A stretch of DNA of 64,000 nucleotides from Luteolibacter rhizosphaerae. GTDB taxonomy: Bacteria > Verrucomicrobiota > Verrucomicrobiia > Verrucomicrobiales > Akkermansiaceae. The DNA is taken from the NCBI RefSeq assembly GCF_025950095.1, contig NZ_JAPDDR010000001.1:620001-684000 (forward strand), read 5' to 3'. How positions within the stretch are numbered: position 1 is the stretch's first letter; each line of letters starts with the position of its first letter. Made by a program: the position numbers and the translations under genes. The notes beneath the pieces were generated by a model. It saw only the letters and a list, made by a program, of their open reading frames with translations. It made no database searches and was not told where the DNA came from. Positions 9,384 to 17,345 of the stretch are shown piece after piece.

Positions 9384-10247
9384 TCACCACCAAGCCCACC
9401 CGTGCCGGTCCCAGAAGGAATTCAGCTCGCCCATGTCCCCCTTGAAAACATTCCGCTCCATCGGGTGCCCCATGCTGCCGAAGTATCGCGGGCTTGCCCA
9501 TGAGCCGGTGTTGTAGTGCTTCGCTTGCGAGCGGCCGCCCTGCCAGATCACACCGCCGTACTGCCACATCGCCCACTCGTCCCAGATCCCGTACTGCTCC
9601 ATCAGTCCGTCCGGTGTCAGCGCGCCGCCCATGCTCCGCTCCGTCCCTGCTGGGCTATAGAGCGCGATCCAATACGGCGAGCGCCGGATGATCGATTTCT
9701 GCGCCGGGCTCGCATTGCTTAGGCTCGCCCTCAGCTTCGCGCTGTTCTCCAGGTAGGTGACGGGAGTGACACCCGTCCGCTGCTCCACCCGCTGGATGAA
9801 TTTCACCAGCCGGTCCGGCGATGACGCCGTATCGAAATCTCCCACCAGCAGGATCTTCCGCTGCGAGATCCCCTGCGCCCGCGCCACCGACCGTACCCGG
9901 TCCACGAAGGAGTCCGCCTGATACGCCGGGTCCTGATCCATCGTTACGAAGTGGTAGGCCCCCAGCAGCATCCCGCTCCGGTCGGTGGACCGCAGGAAGG
10001 CCGGGAACTTCTCATCCAGCAGCGGCCCCTTCGCCGAGCGTGCGATCAAGCCCTGCGCCCCGTTCACCCGCAGTGCGGACACATCGTGCTCCGAGTAGCT
10101 CGCCCCGCCGCGCTGCCGCTCCTTCGGATCCCAGCCGGAGACATTCAGCACCGCCGGGGAATCACTTACACTCGTCCCGCCGAATCCCCCGCCACCGCAG
10201 GAACAAAGGCCGAGCGCAAGGACAGGGAGCAGGACGGAAAGTTTCAT
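9384..10247 (-). CDS. GH25-type muramidase lipoprotein
   Basis: A 287-residue protein starting at ATG 10247. The N-terminus MKLSVLLPVLALGLCSC followed by Gly-rich sequence is a lipoprotein signal peptide with a likely lipobox LCSC. The body resembles GH25 (Lyc25) lysozymes: LNVSGWDPKE as the first strand with the catalytic-side Asp, GLIARSAKGP, GAYHFVTMDQDPAYQADSF (the GxYHF motif typical of the family), LLVGDFDT with the second acidic site, and WAMWQYGG near the C-terminus. It would cleave peptidoglycan from a membrane-anchored position. The frame is open well upstream through the FKBP gene on the other strand, which is a high-GC shadow. Confidence 0.8.
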   Translation of the reverse strand: MKLSVLLPVLALGLCSCGGGGFGGTSVSDSPAVLNVSGWDPKERQRGGASYSEHDVSALRVNGAQGLIARSAKGPLLDEKFPAFLRSTDRSGMLLGAYHFVTMDQDPAYQADSFVDRVRSVARAQGISQRKILLVGDFDTASSPDRLVKFIQRVEQRTGVTPVTYLENSAKLRASLSNASPAQKSIIRRSPYWIALYSPAGTERSMGGALTPDGLMEQYGIWDEWAMWQYGGVIWQGGRSQAKHYNTGSWASPRYFGSMGHPMERNVFKGDMGELNSFWDRHGWAWW

Positions 10248-10360
10248 TTCCCGAGCCAAACACGGCCCGGCAGCCACTGTCCAGCGGAGGAAGAAATGCC
10301 CCTCCGCCAAATCCACGCCCATCCTCTCCAGCATCCGCGCCATCCGCAGTAGACCCATCT

Positions 10361-10400
10361 TCCTCTCCGCGTTCCTCCGCGATCTCTGCGCCTCCGCGGT
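10361..10400 (+). repeat. four degenerate 10-base repeats
   Basis: TCCTCTCCGC / GTTCCTCCGC / GATCTCTGCG / CCTCCGCGGT lies in the gap between the divergent GH25 and FKBP genes. The period is close to one DNA helical turn. It is not part of any reading frame I can support. Confidence 0.65.
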
Positions 10401-10523
10401 ATCCCCTCCATCCACCCCCGGAAGCCACCCTTCACCTCGCCCCAAACCCGGCAAAAAGCTCCCCCAAACGGTCAGAAGGGCGGCTAGACAAGTGCCATTT
10501 CTCCCCCTAGCGTCCGCGCCGAC

Positions 10524-11375
10524 ATGAAACTGTATCTTACTCCCGGCGTCCTGGCTTTCGGCCTCGCCACCCTGATCCCGGCGGCCGCCCAGAATGAAGG
10601 TGCCGCGGAGAAGCCCGCTACCGAGACGACCCCGGCCGCTCCCGCCGCCCCGATCGACCCGGCCAAGGTGAAGTCCGATTCCTCCTACGGCCTCGGCTTC
10701 CGCACCGGCGGTGAGTTCGCGCAAAATTACGGCCAGTTCGGCATCACCGCCGAAGACATCGATACCGAAGCCTTCCTCAAGGGCTTCCTCACCGCGTTCA
10801 AGGGCGACAAGCCGGAAGTCGCGGAAGAAGCGCTCAAGGCCTCCATGCAGGCCCTCGGCGATCTCCTCCAGACCCGCGAGAAAGAACGCGCCGCCAAGAA
10901 CCTCGAAGCCGGCAAGGCCTTCCTCGCCGAGAACGGCAAGCGCGAAGGCGTGACCACCACCGCCAGCGGCCTCCAGTACGAAGTCCTCGCCAAGGGCGGC
11001 GACAAGAAATACGTCGCCCCGAAGGAAGGCGAGCCCGAGAAGCAGTTCCTCGTGAACTACAAGGGCACCCTCATCGACGGCACCGAGTTCGATGCCTCTC
11101 CCGCCGGTAGCCCCGTCCCGATGACCCTCCAGGTCATCGATGGCTGGAAGGAAGCTCTCACCACCATGCCGATCGGCGCGAAGTGGAAGCTCTTCATCCC
11201 GAGCGAGCTTGCTTACAAGGACCAGCGCCGCAGCGCGGAGATCGCACCGAACAGCGTCCTGATCTTCGAACTTGAGCTCACCGAGATCAAGGACGCCCCG
11301 GCCAACCCGCACGGCGGCCTGCCCTTCCCGATGCCGGAAGGTGCCGCTCCCGGCGGTGCTCCGGAAGGCGAGTAA
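10524..11375 (+). CDS. FKBP-type peptidyl-prolyl isomerase, exported (Mip/FkpA type)
   Basis: A 283-residue protein with a signal peptide (residues 1-22, ending PAAAQ) and an Ala/Pro-rich linker. A helical dimerisation domain follows at about residues 48-140 (SYGLGFRTGGEFAQNYGQFGI, EEALKASMQALGDLL), the layout of Mip and FkpA. The FKBP domain spans about 145-265 (VTTTASGLQYEVL, FLVNYKGTLIDGTEFDAS, IGAKWKLFIPSELAY, LIFELELTEI). It would help fold proteins in the periplasm. It ends in a Pro/Gly-rich tail and is followed by a strong terminator, so it is probably monocistronic. Confidence 0.93.
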   Translation: MKLYLTPGVLAFGLATLIPAAAQNEGAAEKPATETTPAAPAAPIDPAKVKSDSSYGLGFRTGGEFAQNYGQFGITAEDIDTEAFLKGFLTAFKGDKPEVAEEALKASMQALGDLLQTREKERAAKNLEAGKAFLAENGKREGVTTTASGLQYEVLAKGGDKKYVAPKEGEPEKQFLVNYKGTLIDGTEFDASPAGSPVPMTLQVIDGWKEALTTMPIGAKWKLFIPSELAYKDQRRSAEIAPNSVLIFELELTEIKDAPANPHGGLPFPMPEGAAPGGAPEGE

Positions 11376-11404
11376 GCTTCCAGCGGCATAGATTTATGTG
11401 CTCG

Positions 11405-11440
11405 GGCCCGCGGGGAACTTGATCCCCGCGGGCCTTTTCT
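11405..11440 (+). terminator. rho-independent terminator after the FKBP gene
   Basis: An 11-bp perfect stem (GGCCCGCGGGG at 11405-11415 with its reverse complement at 11424-11434), an 8-base loop and the tail TTTTCT. It sits 29 bases after the FKBP stop and just before the UPF0173 gene. Confidence 0.9.
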
Positions 11441-11453
11441 ATGTCCTGATCGC

Positions 11454-12137
11454 ATGAAGCTCACCTACTACGGCCACTCCTGTTTCAGCGTCGAACTGGC
11501 CGACGGCACCAAGCTCCTCTTCGATCCCTTCATCACCGCGAACGAGCTCGCCAAGGACATCGACATCGAGGCCATCCAGGGCGACTACGTCCTGCTCACC
11601 CACGGGCACTTCGACCACATGGCGGATGCCGAATCGGTCCTCCAGCGCACCGGTGCCAAGCTCATCGCGAATTTCGAGATCGTCTCTTGGTACAATGGCA
11701 AGGGCATCTCCAATGCCCACCCGCTGAATGCCGGCGGCGCCTTCCACTTCCCCTTCGGTCGTGTGAAAGGCGTGAATGCCATCCACTCTTCCGTCCTGCC
11801 GGATGGCACCTACGGCGGCGGCCCCATGGGTTTCATCGTCGAATCCGGCGGCGCCTCCTTCTATGTCTCGGGGGATACCGCCCTCACCATGGACATGAAG
11901 ATCATCGGCGAGCAGCACCAACTCGAGTTCGCCGTCCTTTGCATCGGGGATAACTTCACCATGGGTGCCGAGGACGCCGCCCTCGCCGCGAACTGGACCG
12001 GTGCCCGCACCGTCATCGGCGTCCACTACGACACCTTCCCGCCCATCAAGCTCGACAAGACCGCCGCCCACGCCGCCTTCACCGCAAAGGGCGTCGAACT
12101 CCTCCTCCCCCGCATCGGCGAAACCATCGGCGTCTGA
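11454..12137 (+). CDS. UPF0173-family metal-dependent hydrolase (metallo-beta-lactamase fold)
   Basis: A 227-residue cytoplasmic protein of the size usual for the YtkL/UPF0173 family. The hallmark HxHxDH motif is at residues 50-55 (LLTHGHFDHM), preceded by MKLTYYGHSCFSVE, which is diagnostic of this family. Further metal-site residues lie in SGDTALTMDMK (Asp) and VHYDTFPPI (His). It binds two metal ions and hydrolyses an unknown substrate. The terminator just upstream separates it from the FKBP gene. Confidence 0.92.
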   Translation: MKLTYYGHSCFSVELADGTKLLFDPFITANELAKDIDIEAIQGDYVLLTHGHFDHMADAESVLQRTGAKLIANFEIVSWYNGKGISNAHPLNAGGAFHFPFGRVKGVNAIHSSVLPDGTYGGGPMGFIVESGGASFYVSGDTALTMDMKIIGEQHQLEFAVLCIGDNFTMGAEDAALAANWTGARTVIGVHYDTFPPIKLDKTAAHAAFTAKGVELLLPRIGETIGV

Positions 12138-12156
12138 ACTACGGGGGAACTTGTAT

Positions 12157-12337
12157 TCCCGCGGCTCCGCCGCCTTGGACTGCGGCAGCCTGCTGCCGCT
12201 TTTGGCAGGCAGCCCTGCTGCCGTGAAGCCACGTAAATCGCCCGCCACCAAGGGTAAGTAGTCCCGCCTTCAGGCGGACGAATCCACCCTCACCGCCGTC
12301 GCACCCTCATGTAGCGGATGGACTTCGTCCTTCCGGC
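12157..12337 (+). repeat. interspersed intergenic repeat, copy 2 (modules A-B, C, D)
   Basis: Module A (CGCGGCTCCGCCGCCTTGG, from about 12160) runs into an expanded module B, where CTGCTGCCG occurs twice around TTTTGGCAGGCAGC. Module C is at 12249-12282 (stem in CCGCCTTCAGGCGG). Module D is at 12310-12337 (TGTAGCGGATGGACTTCGTCC and on), with a GGAC/GTCC stem. Confidence 0.85.
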
Positions 12338-12417
12338 TTCTCGCGTCCTCCCCGGAGAAGGCCATCGACATCTCCGTCTAAGGCCTCGAACTCCGCGCAG
12401 CGAGAAGGCCCGGCGCC

Positions 12418-12451
12418 AAGGTTAGGCAGTTCCGCCTTCAAGCCGAGGAAT
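12418..12451 (+). repeat. degenerate copy of repeat module C
   Basis: AAGGTTAGGCAGTTCCGCC-TTCAA-GCCGAGGAATCC matches module C with several substitutions; the stem is weakened. It lies between copies 2 and 3 and suggests the cluster grew by local duplication. Confidence 0.6.
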
Positions 12452-12470
12452 CCACCTGTTGCTCCCAGTC

Positions 12471-12631
12471 TCGCGGCTCCGCCGCCTTGGACTGCGGCAG
12501 GCAGCCCTGCTGCCGTGAAGCCACATACATCGCCCGCCATCAAGGGGAAGTAGTCCCGTCTTCAGGCGGACGAACCACCCCTCACCGCCGTCGCACCCCA
12601 CCTGTAGCGGAAGGACTCTCGTCCTTCCGGC
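12471..12631 (+). repeat. interspersed intergenic repeat, copy 3 (modules A-B, C, D)
   Basis: Module A begins near 12471, module B ends near 12527 (GCCCTGCTGCCGTGAAGCC), module C is at 12542-12575, and module D at 12603-12631 contains a perfect GGAAGGAC / GTCCTTCC stem around TCTC. The spacing matches copy 2 closely, so copies 2 and 3 form a tandem duplication. Confidence 0.85.
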
Positions 12632-12749
12632 GGCTCGCGCCTCCCCCTAGAGCGCCATCCGCTTCCCACAAAATATGTCCCCGACCACACCCTGCCGCCG
12701 CCCTCTTCTAAAGACATCTCAAGCAGGGCAGGGGAAACCCACCCCATCA

Positions 12750-13370
12750 TCATTCGAAGAGCCCCTTCACACTCGCCTCATCTCCCTTCCACCGATCGGA
12801 GATCGCCCCGCGCTGCTCCACCTGTAGCGCATCGTTCGGCCTTAGCGGCAGGTTCTTGTGCTTCAGATTCAAGTAATCCAGCCAATACGACTTCCCCTCC
12901 CGCACCAGCATCACGTTTCGTCCTCCGAACTCATTTCGTCCACCCGCGGCATTGATCGCTTGGAGCAGGGTCAGCCCCTTGCGGTATTCGGAGTCTCCCG
13001 CATTCTTCACCTGCCCTCCCACGCTCACCATGCTCGCGGCTTCTCCCTTCTCCCCACCTACTATCGCCTCGATCTCAATTGCCGGTTGGGTGTAGATCCC
13101 TTGCTCCCGATAAGCCTTCTCGGCACTCCGCGCGAATTGCTCCGGAGTCAGCCCTTTCGCGTTGAGCAGCGTCTCGAGCATCGGAAGGCGCACCCCTCCG
13201 GATTGGCCCAGCTTGTAGTTCCCGTTCACTTTCTCCTGCTCCTCGCTACCCACACCGCGCAGCGTCAGCTTGATCGAATCGCCCGGGGCCAGCCCTTCGC
13301 CGAATCCATGGTTCAATAGAAGAAAACCGATGAGAAATTGGCGGCTTAGAGATGAACTGATGCTTCGCAT
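12750..13370 (-). CDS. Wza-like polysaccharide export protein with SLBB domain
   Basis: A 206-residue exported protein with a signal peptide ending near HGFGEG. The Poly_export domain is recognisable at about residues 25-115 (LAPGDSIKLTLRGV, YKLGQSGGVRLPMLETL, YREQGIYTQPAIEIEAI). An SLBB-type beta-grasp follows at about 117-190 (VSVGGQVKNAGDSEYRKGLTLLQAINAAGG). Such proteins form the outer-membrane export pore for capsule or exopolysaccharide. It lacks a lipobox Cys and is shorter than full Wza, as often in this phylum. No tyrosine kinase, polymerase or glycosyltransferase accompanies it, so its cargo is unknown. Confidence 0.85.
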   Translation of the reverse strand: MRSISSSLSRQFLIGFLLLNHGFGEGLAPGDSIKLTLRGVGSEEQEKVNGNYKLGQSGGVRLPMLETLLNAKGLTPEQFARSAEKAYREQGIYTQPAIEIEAIVGGEKGEAASMVSVGGQVKNAGDSEYRKGLTLLQAINAAGGRNEFGGRNVMLVREGKSYWLDYLNLKHKNLPLRPNDALQVEQRGAISDRWKGDEASVKGLFE

Positions 13371-13447
13371 GTAGAAGCTTTGTCGCGCAAAGTAAATATG
13401 GCAAGATCCAAGTTCTACCAGTTCCTCCGCCTTCCAAATTTCTACCC

Positions 13448-13474
13448 ATCCGTGCCATCCGCGAAATCCGCGGT
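13448..13474 (+). repeat. three degenerate 9-base repeats
   Basis: ATCCGTGCC / ATCCGCGAA / ATCCGCGGT in the gap between the divergent Wza-like and sigma-factor genes. It resembles the tracts at 6041 and 10361 but with a nine-base period. Confidence 0.6.
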
Positions 13475-13588
13475 CGATTTCCCCCGGCTCTCCGCTGCTC
13501 GTTTCCGCCCCACCACCAAATCAAACAGACATCCCGCTAAGAAAAATGTCACAAAGGGGGTCACTGGTTTCAACAACTGTCGAACGCC

Positions 13589-14116
13589 ATGCAAGCCCTC
13601 GCCATATCCCCACCCGAGCCCATGGACAGGAGCCGCTTCTCCGAACTGATCCGTCAGCACCACCTTACCCTGCTCTCCTACGCACGGGCGGTTGCCGGGA
13701 ACGACGCCACCGCGCGCGAACTCGTCCAGGACTCCTTCGTCGCCGCCTGGCAAAATATCGGCCGCTTTGAAGTCACCCGCGACTTCGCCGCCTGGATGCG
13801 TGGCATCCTCCGGAACAAGTGGCGCGAGCACTGCCGCACCCATGCCCGCGAGGTCCCCTTCGATGAGGCCGCCCTCTCCGCCTTGGAAGAGACCCTCTCA
13901 CCGCACCCTCAGGGGGATGCCGTGATCTTCGTCCGCCTGGAAGCCTGCCGCGACAAGCTTCCTCCGCCCATGGCCGAGGCCCTCCGCGTCTGCTACGATG
14001 AAGGCCGTACCAGCGAGGAAGCCGCCTCCCTTCTCGACCTGAATCCCGCCGCGCTCCGCAAACGTCTGGAGCGCGCCCGTGAAACCCTCCGCCTCTGCCT
14101 CTCCCGCAAGGCCTGA
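13589..14116 (+). CDS. ECF-type RNA polymerase sigma factor
   Basis: A 175-residue sigma-70 family protein. Region 2 is at about residues 15-85 (FSELIRQHHLTLLSYARAVAGN, ARELVQDSFVAAWQN, DFAAWMRGILRNKW). Region 4 lies at about 115-170 (LPPPMAEALRVCYDEGRTSEEAASLLDLNPAALRKRLERARETL), a helix-turn-helix that reads the -35 element. An alternative start is the ATG at 13622. The next gene begins 21 bases downstream on the same strand and encodes a membrane-anchored VWA protein, whose cytoplasmic N-terminus could hold this sigma factor. That partnership is inference from gene order. Confidence 0.9.
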   Translation: MQALAISPPEPMDRSRFSELIRQHHLTLLSYARAVAGNDATARELVQDSFVAAWQNIGRFEVTRDFAAWMRGILRNKWREHCRTHAREVPFDEAALSALEETLSPHPQGDAVIFVRLEACRDKLPPPMAEALRVCYDEGRTSEEAASLLDLNPAALRKRLERARETLRLCLSRKA

Positions 14117-14137
14117 ACCCTTTTCCCGTTCCTTTCC

Positions 14138-16927
14138 ATGAATCCTTCTGAAGATCCCTCCGACCGCTTGGTCGATTCCCTTTTGCGCGAGCAGGCCCGC
14201 CGCTCCGCCGATGAGGAACTCCTCAAGTCCATCGAGGAGAAGCTCGACGCCGTAAGCCCCGCATCCGCCCAAGCCGAGCGTCCGCGCTCCGTCCTCAGCA
14301 ACCCCGCTGTCATCGGAGCCTTGGCCGCTGTCGTTACTCTCGGCATGCTCATACTCGGTTCAGCCAATATGGCGATGAACAAAGCCAAGCGTTCCGAGCA
14401 GGTGGCGGCTCCCTCATATCGCGAGTCACAATTACGCGAACAGATCGTCCCCGAGAACGACCTCAAGGAGCTCCAACGCTCCGTCGCCTCCGCCAAGCCG
14501 GCTTCTCCACGTATCACCTCCAGCGATGCGGAGGGCTCGCTCGTCGTCCCGGATTCCTCCCTCAAGCTCGAGACCCTCGAAGCTCCACCCGCTGCCGCCC
14601 CTGCTGTTTCGAACCAATCCTTCGCCGATAACTCAGGAAGCGGTCGCGGCTCCGGTTCTGCCATGGGTGGCCCGCGTCATGATCTCTCTCAAGCTCCTGC
14701 TAAGGGAGACTCAAAGGACATCGAACAGAATATGCTTCTTTGGGGAACACCAACCGCTCCGTCGGATGCCCTTGCCGGTGCCGCCGCGGATAGCTTCGTC
14801 CTCCCCTCCGAAGCTCCCCTCGCCGAATCTCTCTCGGAGCCCGAGGCCAACGAACTAACGCAGCGCTCCAAAAATCTCCCCGGCAAGGCCAGAGCCCGGA
14901 CCGACAGCGGACCCTCCCGCGAAAACTACGGCCGACTCATCGACCAGCCCTGGAAGTACCCGTGGCAGGAAGCGCTCTCGACCTTCTCCATCGATGTCGA
15001 CAACGCCTCCTACACCAATATCCGGCGCATGATCGCCGAGGGCCGCCAGATCCCCGCGGATGCCGTCCGCATCGAGGAACTCGTGAACTACTTCGACTAC
15101 CGCTACGCAGGCCCGCAGGGCGATGGCCCCTTTGCCGTCACCGGCGATCTCGCTACCTGCCCTTGGAAGCCCGGACACCTGCTCGCCCGCGTCGCCATCA
15201 AGGGTAAGGAGATCCCGAACAACTCCCGCCCTGCCTCGAACCTCGTCTTCCTCATCGATGTCTCCGGCTCGATGCAGTCGCCCGACAAGCTCCCGCTGCT
15301 CAAGCGCTCGATCCGCGTGCTGATCGACCAGCTCGATGAACGCGACCGCGTCGGCATGGTCGTCTACGCCGGCACCGAGGGCGTCGTCCTCGAACCCACC
15401 TTGCTCGATGAACGCGGCAAGTCCCAAGCCATCCAAGCCCTCGAGAAGCTGGAAGCAGGCGGCTCCACCAATGGCGGTGCAGGCATCCAGCGCGCCTATC
15501 AGATGGCTGCCAAGCACCTGGTCCAAGGCGGCACCAATCGCGTGATCCTCGCCACCGATGGCGACTTCAATGTCGGCACCACCGGCCAGGGCGCCCTCGT
15601 GAATCTCGTCAAGAACGGCTCCGGCAACCGCATCTACCTCAGCGTCCTCGGCTTCGGCACCGGCAATCTCAACGACGCCATGCTCGAAGCCATCACCAAG
15701 GATGGCAACGGCAACTACTTCTACGTCGACAACGACGGCGAGGCCCAGCGCGTCTTCCTCCAGAAGCTCACCGGCACCCTCGTCACCATCGCGAAGGACG
15801 TGAAGATCCAGGTCGAGTTCAATCCCGGCAAGGTCAAGGGCTACCGCCTCATCGGCTACGCGAACCGCATCCTCCGTCACGAGGATTTCAACAACGACAA
15901 GGTCGATGCCGGCGACATCGGCGCGGGCCACACCGTCACCGCCTTCTACGAGATCGTCCCGGATGGCGTGGACATGCCGGCCACCGGCTCGGTGGATCCC
16001 CTCCGCTATCAGAAGCCCCTCGAACGCGACGTCGTAGCCAGCGATGACTGGCTCACCCTCAAGCTCCGCTACAAGCATCCGGAAGGTGATAATAGCTCGC
16101 TCATCGAAACCACCGTCAAAGGCGAGCCCGTCGCTTGGCAACAGGCCGGAAACGACTTCCGCTTCGCCTCCGCCGTCGCCCTCTTCGGCATGAAGCTCCG
16201 CCAGCTCCCGGATGTCGCCGATGTCCCATGGGCCAAGGTTGAATCGATCGCCCGCCCGGGACTCGCCGATGACGCCCGCGAGCAGCGCAGCGAGTTTGTC
16301 TCCATGGTCCGGAAGACCGGTGACTACGATCCTTCCGTGGTGGAAGCGGAAGAGTCTACCCGTATGACCCCCGTCTGGACCGCTGCTGACCTCAGCTTCC
16401 TCGAAATGCGCAGCACCAAGTGGTACGTCACCTTCGGCCTGCAGTCGGAAGGAAAGTGGGCTCCCAAGCTTCTCGGTCAGGATCATCTTAAGAAACCCTT
16501 TAATAACCGCGTCAACCCCGCAACCATGCTCAACCCCGGTGACACCTTCTTCGGCGATGGCGCGATGCAAGGCCGCTTCAAGCTCATCGGCTTCACCGAG
16601 AGGGAAGTTTTCTCCAGTCTCACCGGCACCAGCCAGAATGTACAGGTCGCCATCTACGAAGACCTCAGCCCCGGTAAACTTGGCAAGCGCTACGAATCCC
16701 AATACGGCCTCCTGGATGCCGAGATCGACGCCGCCGCCTATGCCGATCATTCCGCCGTCATTGCCGTAAAAGGCTCCGAACGCACCCCCCTCGTCATCGG
16801 GGAAGGCAGCACCTTCGGCGCGAACAACCGCTACCTCCTCAAGCAAGTCACCGCCGACCACGCCAGCATCGAATACACCGACCAATCCGGCACCCTCAGG
16901 CTCCTCAACCTGCCTCTTCAAAAGTAG
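14138..16927 (+). CDS. membrane-anchored VWA protein of the YfbK/DUF3520 family
   Basis: A 929-residue protein. Residues 1-52 are polar and probably cytoplasmic (DRLVDSLLREQARRSADEEL). A transmembrane helix follows at about 56-75 (PAVIGALAAVVTLGMLIL). After a low-complexity stretch, the YfbK N-terminal region is at about 264-350 (YPWQEALSTFSIDVDNASY, RIEELVNYFDYRY). The VWA domain has an intact MIDAS DxSxS at residues 374-378 (LIDVSGSMQSP) and a later ATDGDFNVG. A DUF3520-like region follows, ending near LSFLEMRSTKW. About 170 extra C-terminal residues are not part of E. coli YfbK. The gene sits 21 bases after the ECF sigma gene. The layout (short cytoplasmic head, one helix, sensor domain outside) is that of an anti-sigma factor; this is not proven. 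Confidence 0.85.
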   Translation: MNPSEDPSDRLVDSLLREQARRSADEELLKSIEEKLDAVSPASAQAERPRSVLSNPAVIGALAAVVTLGMLILGSANMAMNKAKRSEQVAAPSYRESQLREQIVPENDLKELQRSVASAKPASPRITSSDAEGSLVVPDSSLKLETLEAPPAAAPAVSNQSFADNSGSGRGSGSAMGGPRHDLSQAPAKGDSKDIEQNMLLWGTPTAPSDALAGAAADSFVLPSEAPLAESLSEPEANELTQRSKNLPGKARARTDSGPSRENYGRLIDQPWKYPWQEALSTFSIDVDNASYTNIRRMIAEGRQIPADAVRIEELVNYFDYRYAGPQGDGPFAVTGDLATCPWKPGHLLARVAIKGKEIPNNSRPASNLVFLIDVSGSMQSPDKLPLLKRSIRVLIDQLDERDRVGMVVYAGTEGVVLEPTLLDERGKSQAIQALEKLEAGGSTNGGAGIQRAYQMAAKHLVQGGTNRVILATDGDFNVGTTGQGALVNLVKNGSGNRIYLSVLGFGTGNLNDAMLEAITKDGNGNYFYVDNDGEAQRVFLQKLTGTLVTIAKDVKIQVEFNPGKVKGYRLIGYANRILRHEDFNNDKVDAGDIGAGHTVTAFYEIVPDGVDMPATGSVDPLRYQKPLERDVVASDDWLTLKLRYKHPEGDNSSLIETTVKGEPVAWQQAGNDFRFASAVALFGMKLRQLPDVADVPWAKVESIARPGLADDAREQRSEFVSMVRKTGDYDPSVVEAEESTRMTPVWTAADLSFLEMRSTKWYVTFGLQSEGKWAPKLLGQDHLKKPFNNRVNPATMLNPGDTFFGDGAMQGRFKLIGFTEREVFSSLTGTSQNVQVAIYEDLSPGKLGKRYESQYGLLDAEIDAAAYADHSAVIAVKGSERTPLVIGEGSTFGANNRYLLKQVTADHASIEYTDQSGTLRLLNLPLQK

Positions 16928-16942
16928 CCACACCGGGAGCGT

Positions 16943-16994
16943 CAGGCTCCAGCCTGGCCGAACCCACACTGATAGCTACTATCTCCATAGTAGC
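16943..16994. terminator. two hairpins between convergent genes
   Basis: First, CAGGCT-CC-AGCCTG at 16943-16956. Second, an 8-bp perfect stem GCTACTAT (16975-16982), loop CTCC, right arm 16987-16994. There is no T tract, so termination is only suggested by position, just after the VWA stop and facing the small gene on the other strand. Confidence 0.45.
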
Positions 16995-17021
16995 GATGCC
17001 TCCCGCCCCGGCCGCCGGATC

Positions 17022-17174
17022 TCAATTCATCACCAGCGTCACCCACACGGCCAGAACCGCGCCGATCACGGCCAATAGGAAAAAGGCAAGATGCTGCCAG
17101 AGGCTCATCGGACGCTTGTGAGGCAGCGTCGAGGCACTCCGACGGATACGGTACACCGGGGGAGGGGTGTGCAT
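17022..17174 (-). CDS. small single-pass membrane protein, 50 residues
   Basis: The minus strand encodes MHTPPPVYRIRRSASTLPHK followed by one strongly hydrophobic helix (FFLLAVIGAVLAVWVTLVM) and the stop. A basic, polar head and a single C-terminal helix suggest a tail-anchored or N-in membrane peptide. An internal ATG (MSLWQH) would give 28 residues. It lies 171 bases after the large TPR gene on the same strand and may share its transcript. It is too short to assign to a family. Confidence 0.5.
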   Translation of the reverse strand: MHTPPPVYRIRRSASTLPHKRPMSLWQHLAFFLLAVIGAVLAVWVTLVMN

Positions 17175-17345
17175 GGGGGCAGGCGGGTGGGGGATTGGGG
17201 AGCGAGGGAGATCGCGCGGGCAGCGCAGGGAGAGGGTGGGGGAGTGGCAACGCCGGATCCCCCCGGAGCCTGCGCTGCTGGCGGCCTTCTAGCAGAAATC
17301 CTGCCGCAGCCAAGATTTTTTTAAAATTCCGCCCTGTTACCCGAC

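Larger units (their letters stand above)
12138..12749. other. 612-base intergenic repeat cluster
   Basis: No gene is supported between the UPF0173 and Wza-like genes, which converge here. The stretch is nearly filled by two full copies of the interspersed repeat and one degenerate copy of module C, then about 110 bases without recognisable signals. Short open frames over the repeats code for low-complexity peptides. Confidence 0.75.

Noticed and set aside
12157-12631. Repeat cluster as a CRISPR array
   Set aside because: Units are long, modular and variable, without equal spacers, and no cas gene is present.
14855-16969. A 704-residue minus-strand frame opposite the VWA gene
   Set aside because: Composition is repetitive acidic/Gly sequence mirrored from the VWA codons; no start signal or domain.
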